DNA of 64,000 nucleotides, from the NCBI GenBank assembly GCA_949358305.1, contig OX442314.1:20887060-20951059 (forward strand), given 5' to 3'. Every line of letters begins with the position of its first letter. Position 1 is the first letter of the stretch. The position numbers and the translations under genes are program-made. The stretch is from Strigamia acuminata. Taxonomy: Eukaryota; Arthropoda; Chilopoda; Geophilomorpha; Linotaeniidae. Shown here in pieces: positions 12,601 through 24,600 of this stretch. The notes below the pieces were generated by a model that made no database searches, was not told where the DNA came from, and was given only the letters and a program-made list of their open reading frames with translations.

Positions 12601-15600
12601 TCCCACTAAATCGGTCGTATCAGTTTCGACAAAATATAATATTAGTCCGTAACACTGGAGCAAAAAATACGGGTCCGCTACAACACATAGTTTGGAAAGC
12701 GCTAGTCTAAATTACTCTATGCTTGCACCTTTTAACGATGACCGGAAAAATCGAAAGACGTATTGTCATTATACTAGGAGTAAGTTTCCTAATTTCAACT
12801 CCTTGGTGGTCATTCATTAATGACGATCACCAATTGATGCTGATCTGTTCCCTACAGTGAACTCAAGCAGAAACTTGGTCAAAGTTTCCAATCAAGAACT
12901 GCAGTTTGAGTCATTAGTTATCACAACGCAGAAATAATTTATGAAATATGCTTGCAAAGTAATACATCATTTTAATGAGCTCTACAACATCAATCAAAGC
13001 TTGCATTTATGCGATATGATCGCGATTCGCGTGTAGTTAATAATTCTAGCAAGTTGTGTATAAATACATTCATTACCATTACCAAGAAAAACAGCATCTA
13101 CTACTTGTACGTATCTATTATTATTATTATTATTATTATTCTTACGCCCTAATAAAAGTGAATCAATTTTTTTTGATATCATTTGGTCAAGAAATCTCTA
13201 TTCAGACTCGCATCACGTTGTCAGTCGAATGGAAGTCCGATATCCGAAGTTTGAGTTGCATTTAAAGTACATATCTATAGAAATATGTGGTCAAATATAG
13301 CACCTTTTCTTCCTTTTCAGCAATATTTAAAAAAAAGTGCAATATTGATTTTTGTATCCAATCCCAAACTTAACTTTCCCATTCAATAAATTGATGTTTA
13401 CAACCCACAAAGAAAAATCCTGTTTGCAACTTGCTAATACAGTTCAATGCCGCCACACTATCAAATAACAAATGTTGCCAATGGGTGGCTTGAATGAACT
13501 GCAGTACTGCTCAAGTGTGTGAAAGCACTTGAGGTTGAAGAACACAAGAAACCAAGAGCCAAAGTCTTCATGCAAATTGCCTCATTTGTTTACAGCATTA
13601 AAGCAAGAACATACAAAGCAGCTTTCAGGAAATTACTTTTTCCAGCTGAGAAATAGGAAAAGGTGGAAAAGATTGAAAAGGCATTTTTATTTCCCCCCCT
13701 CCTCCCTTTTCAGGCTCAAAATAAAATCCATCAATAATTTCTAGAAAAAATTACCATATTTTCCGTATTGTGGAGACTTTTCGCATTACTGTAATTGCTT
13801 CATCAATTAATTACAATACGTCATGTTGAGATGTACATTTGTGTTTGTGCTAGTATTTTTTATGCAATAGGTGATATGATGTAACTTAGATTCAACAACT
13901 AACCAATGGCAAATTAAGTGCCTCAATTTGCAACTGCAACTGTGAACGCCTTTCGACGATTTCAATGCTTCCCAAGTTTGCAATCTCGTATGTTATAAAT
14001 AATCTAACAGCACATTTATCATAAGTTGCGGCAGCCAAAAAAATTAAATTGGTGCCTTGAATTTAAATTGCGAAGCATAATTCCTAATTTCATAACTATA
14101 CACAAAGATTATGATGCAGTTTAATAATTCATTCACACATTTCACAATGTGAATACACATACTAAAGTAAAGTTAATTTCAACTCGTAAGTTGTGTTGCA
14201 ATATGACTAGTATAACAAGTATAACAAACGATACCAAGTTAAAGCATTAAGCTTGCTGCCCACATAAAATACCAGGACAATTTGCTTTGTCAAACAGAAA
14301 ATTCAGTGAAATTTCATAATGATTACCCCTTAAAAAATGAAATCACATTGAACTTGCACAGCAGCAATTACTGTGAAAAAAGTTCGCAAAAGTGTACCTT
14401 TATGCATTTTAAATTCTAAAATGACACAGCGATTCAAAAAACTATAGCAATCCTTGCTTTCAAATGTGCCTCACAAAAAAAGATTTACAAAGAAAGAAAC
14501 AAAACCAGAAAATCATATTTCTGTGAATAAAAATCGAAAAAAAAATCAAACAAGTTTGACACATTAAGCTGTACCGGTACTATTCATTTGTATGCAATAA
14601 GCAATTTTTTTAATTTGATGTTTTCAAGTGTAAAAAATGGATTTCGTTTTTGAATTTGGCATCAAGACCAGGCGTAATCCCCTTTATACTCTTATTTTTT
14701 TTCCATAAATCCCAAAATGACATTACCTTTATTCTATTTTTCTTTACGTCAAAAATAAATTTAAAAAATTAAGTAAATTGCTTTTTCTTCCTCAAATTTT
14801 TATTTCAAAGCAAAATGTCAAAACCACCACTTCTTTCTGTCAACATAAACAGGTTTCACTGTATCAAACATAGCTGAAGTTTATCTTTGAGATATACTTA
14901 AATAATGTCTGATAATTTGATTAAAATCCACGATTTGAAAAAGAAAGTGTGCACTGACAAGAGAAAATGAATTAGTTCTAAATGCCTGATCAAATTACCT
15001 GTTTACAAGACAGTTTTGAAGTTAACTTACTGAGTCACAGAGAACCTACCGTCTTCACCCGAAAATAATACCATGGTGTTGTATTTAAATATAACACCAT
15101 GGTGTTATATTCAGCCAATATCATGTAAGTTTGTCAAAAATGTAAAATTGTTATTTACTCTATTAATTTGTATTCATTACGCTGATTAAAAAAACAAAAA
15201 GATATATAAATTAACAAAAACAACATTTAAATATTTTTTTACAAATCTGAATGTAACACCATGGGGGTATATTTGAATATAACACCATGATTTTATGGTG
15301 TTACAGAGGGTGAATACTCAAATATGAAACACTGCAATTTTTAATTTATTTCCTTTAATACACGTCAGTGTATTGTCTTAGTTTGTCCAATGTGTCTCCC
15401 ATGGAGTGTACTAACAGCCCTGCATCTTGTTTCCAAGACTGGAACACTTATCTGCACTTCTCAGGTGTAAGAGTAGACCATTCATCTTAAAAAACTTTCC
15501 ATATTCCTTCTATGGTGTTGGTCTTTCGATGAAACAGGTGCTGTTTTAAGAAACCAAATCTAAAAAGGTCCATAGGACTGATGTCTGATGATTTGGTGGG

Positions 15601-18600
15601 TATGTCCCTCTTAACTAAAATATTTAAACCTAACTGTAGCCTTCAGATTTTTGAGGTAGGCTGTGGTGAGCTTGGCAGTGTGTGAGGAAGCTTTGTCATG
15701 ATGTTAGGTCACTTTGTTCACCTCTTCTGGATACAGGAAAGGAATTTCTTTTGTCCAAATATGATTTTAGTATGAAGCCACGGTAGTATACTGAGTTACC
15801 TTTCACTTTTTTTGGCATTCTGATAAGTGGAAATCGTCTTCTGCCAGTCTAACCTCCAATACCATGAAGCCACATGGCCAGCTTTTCACAAACCACTCTT
15901 CTTGCACATTTTTACCAGGAACAATGTAGCATATTTTACAAATACCATTACAGTAGTCAAGATAGATGTAAGCATCATCAAATGTTGCTACATTTGCACA
16001 CTTTTCACCTGCTAAATGGCAAACGGACAACTTTCAAGCATTTGTTTTTCGGTTTTTGTGAGTAACCCTCCTTGGAAACCATTTTGACCATAACACCCAC
16101 TTCTGTACCATGTCATAGCGCCATATTTGAACTGACAGTTATGTCCATTCTTGTAAATCGAGACTAATGTTCAGATTAAATGATGAAGCAAACAAAATTA
16201 AATTGTGGTGTGCCAATCACGAGCAATTCCACATTTAAAGTGTTTCATTTTTGAGTATTCACCCTCTGTATATTCGAATTTTTCAACAACTTTTTCACAA
16301 ATTACAATTTTCAAAAAAACTCGAAAAGTTAAATCGAGGGTGTGCATTCCAGCGTCAAGTTGGCAGCACACTTTCTAGAATTAACGATAATTTATACGTT
16401 ACAAATGAATACTAACGGAATACTAACAGAATCTGCAGAAAAAAGTTCAAGTTTGCAAAAGTGTGATGACAGCACATTGGAAAACCATTGTTTATTCTAG
16501 TTCTATCAGAATACAAATTGCCAAACTTTGGATACAAACAATACAAACCATGACTGACTAACTACAAACGTTTCAGCCATGTCTGCACCTCTGCAACAAT
16601 GCCCTGTCAACTATATCCATGTCAACACTAAGATGTTATTTTTGAGTAAAGGCGGTAGTGCCAGGTTTCGAATGGGCAAAGACCGATTATGACCTGTTAG
16701 GTTATGATGCTATGCCATTTCCCCCTAGCGTCAATTGTTGCCTTTGACAAATATCAAAATTCTAAAATAAAAACCGCAGGTTAAATTCGAGAGCTACATC
16801 TATTAAAGCTTTTCAAACATTGCTGCACGGTGGCCTCAAATCGATGAAATACAATATTACTGTAAGCTTAGTACTTTGTTTTGCAACTTGTTCTTGGCGA
16901 CAAACCTCTTAGATATTTTTTGCAACACCGAGAAAACAATGCCGGATTCGACTTCCTGTGGGCCTGGGAAAACAAACACAATCATCCATACTGTCTACTC
17001 CCATCCCCACCCCCCAAAGTTACAAAGAGTCAATCAGTAAGTGCGTTCAATAACGATTTGAATAATTTATAACAATTTCGAAATTGCAGAAATAAGAAAA
17101 ATGCAAACATCATCAAAATACTACAAATTCATTTTTACGGCTAAAGTCACGTAGACACGTACCCCCAACAAGAAATCCATAAAAAAAATTATCATGATGG
17201 AAGATCGTTTGCATCAATATTTATGTTATTTATAATTCAAGATCTTCAAAGTGAAATCTTCATTAAAATCTCGAAAATTAATCTGGAATCTGAACTAACT
17301 TGCGCACGGAAGTTGAATCTCACCATTGCATAAAAAAATTGCATGTTTTAATCATCAGCATTGCGCAAAATTAACGGCCTATTTTAATCAATCTTTCACC
17401 TTTCCGGTTTAAAAAGATGTTAAAAAATATGACATCCTCCACACGGTAGCTGCATTGATTTAAGTGCTTTTTTTTGGTTTTTCTATTTTTTCACATCACA
17501 AAACAAAAACGCAAACACCTAAAACATTTGTAACAGAACTTTTTGAATGCAGGCGAGAAAATAATTGAAAATGAAGTTTTTCATACACAAAGACGTGCAA
17601 GACACGCAACTTCAAATGAAGATTGAGATTCAAGATTTAAAAAATATAAATTTCTTTTTAAAAACAAAAATTTTCCACCAACGCAACGTCAGAAACTACT
17701 TTTAATTTTAAAAACAAATTTTATGTAACAAATTCACTTGGAACACAGCCAAATAAAAAAATAATAATAAAAAAAAACCTAACGTGTCACAACAGTCAAC
17801 TGTCCTCCTCAAATGAAAAACACATCAAAAGTACAATTAAAATAAAAAAAATAAATAAAAATGACGGGTGGTAAGAACTAAAGACTTACATTCCAATTGG
17901 CTGCACTGCGAACTGACCGCTGATCCCCTGACTCGGTGGCGACAAGAACTTCAGCTTGGATGGCTTTTCTGATAAAAAAAAGACGCAAATTAGATAAAAA
18001 GCCTCAGAATTAGCCACTTGGCAGATCATTCATCCCTGACCACACGTTTAATGAAGCGTGAGACTGTGGGGAAGTTTGCAACGTTGTTGAAAGATGTTAT
18101 TTGGAAAAGTTTTCCAACTTAATAACATTTATTAAATATAAATTAAATTACGAGAACAAACTTTAAGTTACGACGTTACAATGTTACACTTCTCCGTTCC
18201 CATCCCTAGATATCAATTGAATACAAATACCTGAAATTGCTACCGACAAACACAACTTGATTTTATTTAATTTAAAAAAAATATTATCTATAACTAAAAG
18301 AGCAGAAAAGAAAACAGAGATATCTTAATATTCTGACGGGTTAGTCGTACAGACGTGCACCAACCATTCCAATTCACCGAATACTACACGAGGGACTCAT
18401 GAAACCAAAAAAAAAAGAAGAGAAAAAAACCACCCGGAAACAATAACAACCTCTTCCCAGCACAGTTGTTTGTTGAGACCAACAAAGTAGAAAATGGAAT
18501 GGACTGCTCGCAACCCAGCACGCTTTTTAAACACCCACAAGACTCATTAAAGCAGATCGACAACATTTTCAGGTAACGAATAGAATTGCATTATTATTCA

Positions 18601-21600
18601 ACACGGTCAAGCTGAAATATATATTCAAAGAGTAACAAATTCTGCAATTCTACAAGCATATTGGAATTTGAAATGGTTTCATCGCTATACGAGTATAGAA
18701 AACATATAAAAAAGCAGTTAACATATTCCTCGCTTTATTTTTTGAATTTTGCCGAGTGTGCCAGGTGTGTGTATCATCGATATTTCTACATATGCAAAAT
18801 TGTTTCTATCGCTATGGGTCACTATATAAACTAAAACAATTGCAAAAGTTGAATTCTGTTTCAAAATAAATAGAAATTTAAATTACTTTTCTTCAAATTT
18901 TGTCACACTTATGTTTGATTTCTTAGATCCAACATAAGTTATTATCCGAATGCTCACCTCGCTAGCATCAGCTATCGCTCGCTCCGCCATCTTGAGTGAT
19001 TGTTGCGACACATTTGTTGCCTTTGCTTACGATGTCGCCCGTCCAGCTGTATTTGCTTAATTGAACGGCAATTCGTCATGAGCAATAGCTACATGTTCAT
19101 CACATTTTACCATTTCTTGGACTATGTAATGTAATGTGGTCGTATTTTTATTTTTTGCTAGAATTGCAATTACGATCATATTTCCTGTATGGTTTTGATG
19201 AAAATGGCTATTACCTGCTGTTCCATGGCATCAAATCACATAGAGATTACCGAAGAAATGTCAAGTCAGGTTACGACATCAATTCCAGGAAATGTTTTTG
19301 TGCTTGTCATATTCGTCGTAACAAAACATTTTCTTGTCAACATGATCGCATTAAGAGAAATTTGACAAATACCAACGAAGCAGCACGATGATATCGTCCC
19401 GCAAAATGTATTCAAATTCAAAGCAAATACGAGCACACATCAAATTTGATAATCGCATTAGGTATGTAAATATATAATGAACTACTTCATTATACAAAAC
19501 TTAAAACTGATTTCCATTTTCAATACCCATCATTACCAACTAAAAAAAAAAAGAGTGCCGAGACATTCGAAATTCCTACACAAATAATTTGAAATTTTTC
19601 AAAAAAATAAAAATTCCCATTTAAAAAAACCAGATAATCGAACGGTGCAGCAATAAATTGTCTTTAATAACATCCTAGCAATTGCTACGAGTTGATCTCG
19701 ACACAAAGTTCACTAGGTTAATTAACCACTCCAATTAGATCGTGACAGAACATGTCACGAGGCGCAACATCAATGCTCAAGATAAGCAACGTCACCTCCA
19801 TTTTAAATGACTGTAGGCGAGTGTGACAGAGTTAGTGCACCTAAGATCAAAGTTGTTGCCTTGGTGATAAGGACTCGGATCCATTTCAATGCCGTCTATA
19901 CATGCGAGGAGTTCAAGCTGCGGGCTAAAAAGTGCCAATCGAGTTTTACCACGTTTCAACTTAAAAATAATCAACTTTTGCAAGCAAACTTTTTCTTTTG
20001 GCACCTTCCCAAACCCCTCACTCTCGCCTGTCCATCACACAATGTCTTGGAGCATTATTCCATTTGATTTGTAGCAGCCATGCTATGCCCGTGTGACTCA
20101 GGCCTTTTCTACTACACATCAATTAAGGGAAACGCGGATAGGAAACGCTGGCTCCACCCACACACAATTTGACGTTTGCTGTGATTAAGAGTCCTGCATA
20201 ATGGCCTCACATGATTGATGAGGTTAGGATAGGTTCCAATTATCAAGCCCAAAAAGCACGTACAAAAAATAACACGGGTGGCATCCATTGTTGAGCCAAA
20301 ACATTACCAAGAGAAAACAAGTTGCTTTTCTTTTACTACGTTTACATGCAGGGAATACTTCGAGTGAGATGAAATATTCCGTGTGCACAACTGTCGTGTA
20401 AACAGGGATGACAAGGATTATTCGAGTCGTGAATAATCCCTCACAGAAGGTTGTTTAATTCAAGTGAACTCGAACTATTTGTATTGCGCATGCGTTCCCC
20501 ATTGGTCGAAAACCGAATGTGATCACGAATTATTTTCTGCGTGTAAACACAACAATTTGATTTTTTCACCACTCGAATTATTCGGTGCATGTAAACGTAG
20601 TATTACATTCGCTCAATCGCACGTGTAAAAAACACCAACGAAAATTGGTTTAAAGTTCTAGGAATTACTACAGTAGAGCTGGTAATAATCTAGAGAATAT
20701 TATTCAGCACGGAGAACTTCCTTCTACGTGAGTTTCTTTATTCAAACTAAGAGTAAAAAGTTATGCATAGAGAAGACACAGTAATATGATACTAAGAGTA
20801 GACTAAACAAAATTGGAGCTGCCCTAGAATAACATATTGCCACATAAACATTATACCAACAAGAGCCGTGCCGTAAACTGGAACATTAAGTTTCAAGGGT
20901 ATAGCACGAGTCGATGCGTTGCATTAGAGTGAGACCAAGAAGAATTCTTTTTTCTTTTTTGCATGAGAGTGTATATTCTGAAATGTAGTTTTAATGCACA
21001 CCGCCTGTTTGTTCGTAATATCACAGCGTTGGAGATACCAGAACTGACAAAAGAAAAGAGTGTTAGTTCAATAAACTCACACGTTTTCTTTCATCAGTAA
21101 CTACTATTTTCCAATTCGAACAAACAAAACCAAAGATTGATGTTATTGAACGTTTTCTGAGCCATTTCACAAGAGACGTGACCCGCCCAAACGCCATAAT
21201 TCTGAAACAGAAGCTGTGAGAGATCGATCAAATTCAAATAATTCTGATATAATATGAATGAACGATTCAAAAAAAAATTAAAAAAAAAAAACATTTAATA
21301 AATTTAAGAATGTAGTTAAAATAGATCTTTATTTATATTTGTACATTATCCAAATCAGCAGTCATTTAATGCGGTAGTGAGAAAACCCGTAAAACTCGGA
21401 TTATATTTCACATGAAATTACAAATATTTTGTGCTGGCATTTCGAAAAGGTCAAAATAACGATTACCGATTTCCATGCAACTTGCAATAAACACGCAACA
21501 AAAGGAAAATTTCTTATCTTAAAAACAGCTATTATTTTTAAAAAAATATATCATGTGTGCAATTTGATTTAGATTTCGTCCCAATTCATTAAACAAAATT

Positions 21601-24600
21601 TTTTAAAACCAAACGGTCCAAGAAACTTTTTTCCATTTTAGTGACCCCCAAAATAATCTTTAAAATCCTTTTTTGATCATGTAAAAAAATCGCAAAAACC
21701 TTATTTTTGGGGCACTAAATTCAACATTTTAGTAGTTTTAAAATACCCCGACAAATTTAATGTAGTTTTTAGTGTCGAAGGTTGGGACAATGATAAGACG
21801 CGTGGTTAGGTTTAACAGCAAATGATTAACTTTATTCTAATTGCTAACACATTATATACAGGTGCGCTCAACCCTGATTGGTTTACGCCAAGTACGTCAT
21901 CTGGACGTCGTGGGTGCGCAGGTGAAACGTTCACCTGGCGTGAAGACTGGGCACTCAAAACCAACACTTCCCCTGAGTGCCAGTCACCACATATTCCAAC
22001 ATTTTTACATCTCAAAAGTTAAAATAATTAAAAACACTTTTCTTAAACAATTCAAATATTAAACATATTTTTCTCAAACAATTCAAATATTTTGTTTTAC
22101 TAATTAATACTCTTCATATCGAATTCTTCCTGGTGGTTTTCCATTTCGATTTGAATACAGCCTCCGAGTTCTCGAAGATTGTCGCGGAGGCGCTCGTACG
22201 TTTTTGATCTGGAGAGTTTCGACTTCCCCTTGTTCAGTCTCGTTCTCGACTTCATCATTGATCTTGATTTCGACTTCCCCTTGTTCCGTCTCGTTCTCGA
22301 AAATTTCTACTTCGTTCTCGTTCTCGGAAATTTCAACTTCGTTCTCGTTCTCGGAAATTTCGGCTTCGCTCTCGTTCTCGGAAATTTCGGCTTCGCTCTC
22401 GTTCTCGGAAATTTTGACTTCGTTCTCGTTCTTGTCTAGTTCCACACTTGATTCCTCACTCGGCTGCAAAATCATATATTGCGCCATTTCCATTAATGTT
22501 TGACTTATCTGTTCTGCAAAGTCGTTTTTCAGTTTCTTCAAAATTGATTCGTATTCGAGCTTCTCGTGCCATTCGCGAATTTTTACGTTCTCGGTTCTAG
22601 TCTTCTTGACTTCCGCAGCTGTTTTCTTGTTTTCGGCTCTCGTCTTCTTGACTTCCGCAGCTGTTTTCTTGTTCTCGGTTCTCGTCTTCTTGACTTCCGC
22701 AGCTGTTTTCTTGTTCTCGGTTCTCGTCTTCTTGACTTCCGTACTTGCTTTTTCGGTCTTCATGTTCCCGGTTCTGACTTCGATTTCCATTGCGGTCGCA
22801 GCATCCTCGGTCTTGTCGACGATGTAATATAATCCGTTTCTTTTTTCGGCGGTGAATACGATTTCTCCCTTCGGGCTTATTATTTCTGCTGATTTATTGT
22901 CAAAAATCACCTTGTGTCCCCGCTCTGTGATCTTTCCGACTGACATCAAATTCGTTCGCAAATCCCGTACCAAGAGAGTCTCCGTCAAATCCAACTTCAT
23001 ATTTCCGTCTCCAGTTTTGACGACGATTTTCGCGGTTCCTTTTCCGTCGATGTTCGTACTCGCTTTACTGGCCAAATTCAATTTCTGGTTCTTCAGGAAT
23101 TCGATCGTTGAAAATGTTGAATTGCTCGAGCACATGTGGGAACTTGCGCCGCTGTCCAAACACCAATTTCTCGGCCGTGACTTCTCGCATTTCAATGCTG
23201 TCTCGTTTTGTTCGCAGAAAAATAATTCGTACTTGGACTTCTCGGCTCTCGATGCGCTTTCCTTCTTGCTTTTACTTCGGCAATCGGCGATTTTGTGGCC
23301 GATTTTTCCGCAACCGTGGCACTTGAACTTGAAAGTCGGCTTTTCATCAGAATCCGATTCATCGTCGCCGTTCTTCGGCTGCCTCCGTTTTTGGAACGAT
23401 TTCTTGGCCAACATTGCGTCGGATACTTCTTCTTTATCTTTTTCTTGAGAAATTGCTGCGGCTATAATTTTAGCTTTTAGCGCTTCCAGCGTCGGCAATG
23501 TGTCTCGCGATTCCATCGTGATCTTGAACGTATCGAATGATTTCGGCAAACTTTGCAACAGCAGCGTCCCAGTAAGTGTCGGATGGATTTCCATATCCAT
23601 GTCGAGTAGCTTATCAACCGCTTCAAAAAATCCCTTCAGATAGTCACGCACGTTTTCGTTCTCAGCCATTTTGTTTCCGCAAATTTGTTTCAGCAACATG
23701 CCCATATTTGCCGGTCCTTTCGCTTCGTAAATTTCGTCCAATTTTCTCCATAATTCGTTTGAGGTTTTACAGTTTTTCAACAATCGAATCTCCGACTGTT
23801 TTACGTGTAGCAAAATATCGTATCTCGTGTTTCTGTCTCTCACGTCCCAATTTTCGGCGGCTTTCTTGGTGTTATTGTTGCTTGGATCAACTTCTGGTCG
23901 CTTCAATGTTCCGTCCGCGTACTTTAAGAGATCGTTCTTCCCCAAAATTGCTTCCATTTGGACTTTCCAGGCATCGTAGTTTTCTTTCCCCAGTGGTTCG
24001 ATTCTAGCCGAAATTCCGCCTGCATTCGCCATCGTTTCTGATTTTGTTTCTCGAAACGGTTCGTATCAAAAACGTTTTGACTTCTTCGATCGTTTCGTCC
24101 CAAATCTCGATATTATCCGCAGTGGAAGCGTGCTGGGCCCATAACCTGTAGTTTTTAGTGTCGAAGGTTGGGACAATGATAAGACGCGTGGTTAGGTTTA
24201 ACAGCAAATGATTAACTTTATTCTAATTGCTAACACATTATATACAGGTGCGCTCAACCCTGATTGGTTTACGCCAAGTACGTCATCTGGACGTCGTGGG
24301 TGCGCAGGTGAAACGTTCACCTGGCGTGAAGACTGGGCACTCAAAACCAACATTTAACACAATTTAAAAATTCCCCGGACGGGAATTTAAGACCCCATAA
24401 CGAGGTTGTGTGGTAACCCTAGATTTGCAATGTCATAGATGAAGTTCGTAAATGTGAAGACGCTGCTTCGAATGTCAATGGGAGGTTATTCGATGGCTCT
24501 CCTGGAGTTCCACTGTTTGACGACGGCACGGCGCAACTGAAAAAATTCGACGCTCTCTGGAATATTCCACAACAACGAGCACTCTCTCTTCAATGAAAAA

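Larger units (their letters stand above)
7997..17889 (-). other. DGK intron 2 (9.9 kb)
   Basis: No exon was recognised between 7997 and 17889. The contents I can name are the GCCTAGG fragment at 9000, TIR elements at 9306 and 9975, a family A copy at 12537, an (ATT)n run at 13116, ATGGTGTTAT palindromes at 15066-15303 and a mariner-type relic at 15304. The rest is AT-rich and featureless to me. Confidence 0.6.
21761..24352 (-). mobile_element. Complete non-autonomous Ty1/copia LTR retrotransposon
   Basis: 2592 bp. The two LTRs (21761-21966, 24147-24352; 206 bp each) read identical by eye, begin TGTTGG and end CTACA on the minus strand, and are flanked by a perfect 5-bp target duplication TTTAA (21756-21760, 24353-24357). 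A primer site abuts the 5' LTR and a polypurine tract AGGGGAAG (21967-21974) abuts the 3' LTR. One ORF lies inside. Identical LTRs and an intact duplication indicate a recent insertion. Integrase, reverse transcriptase and RNase H are missing, so mobility would depend on a related full-length element. It sits in DGK intron 1 in the same orientation as the host gene. Confidence 0.95.

Noticed and set aside
22179-24007. Plus-strand frames of up to 198 codons across the copia element
   Set aside because: Antisense shadows of the gag-protease ORF, whose minus-strand frame has recognisable Gag, CCHC and protease motifs.
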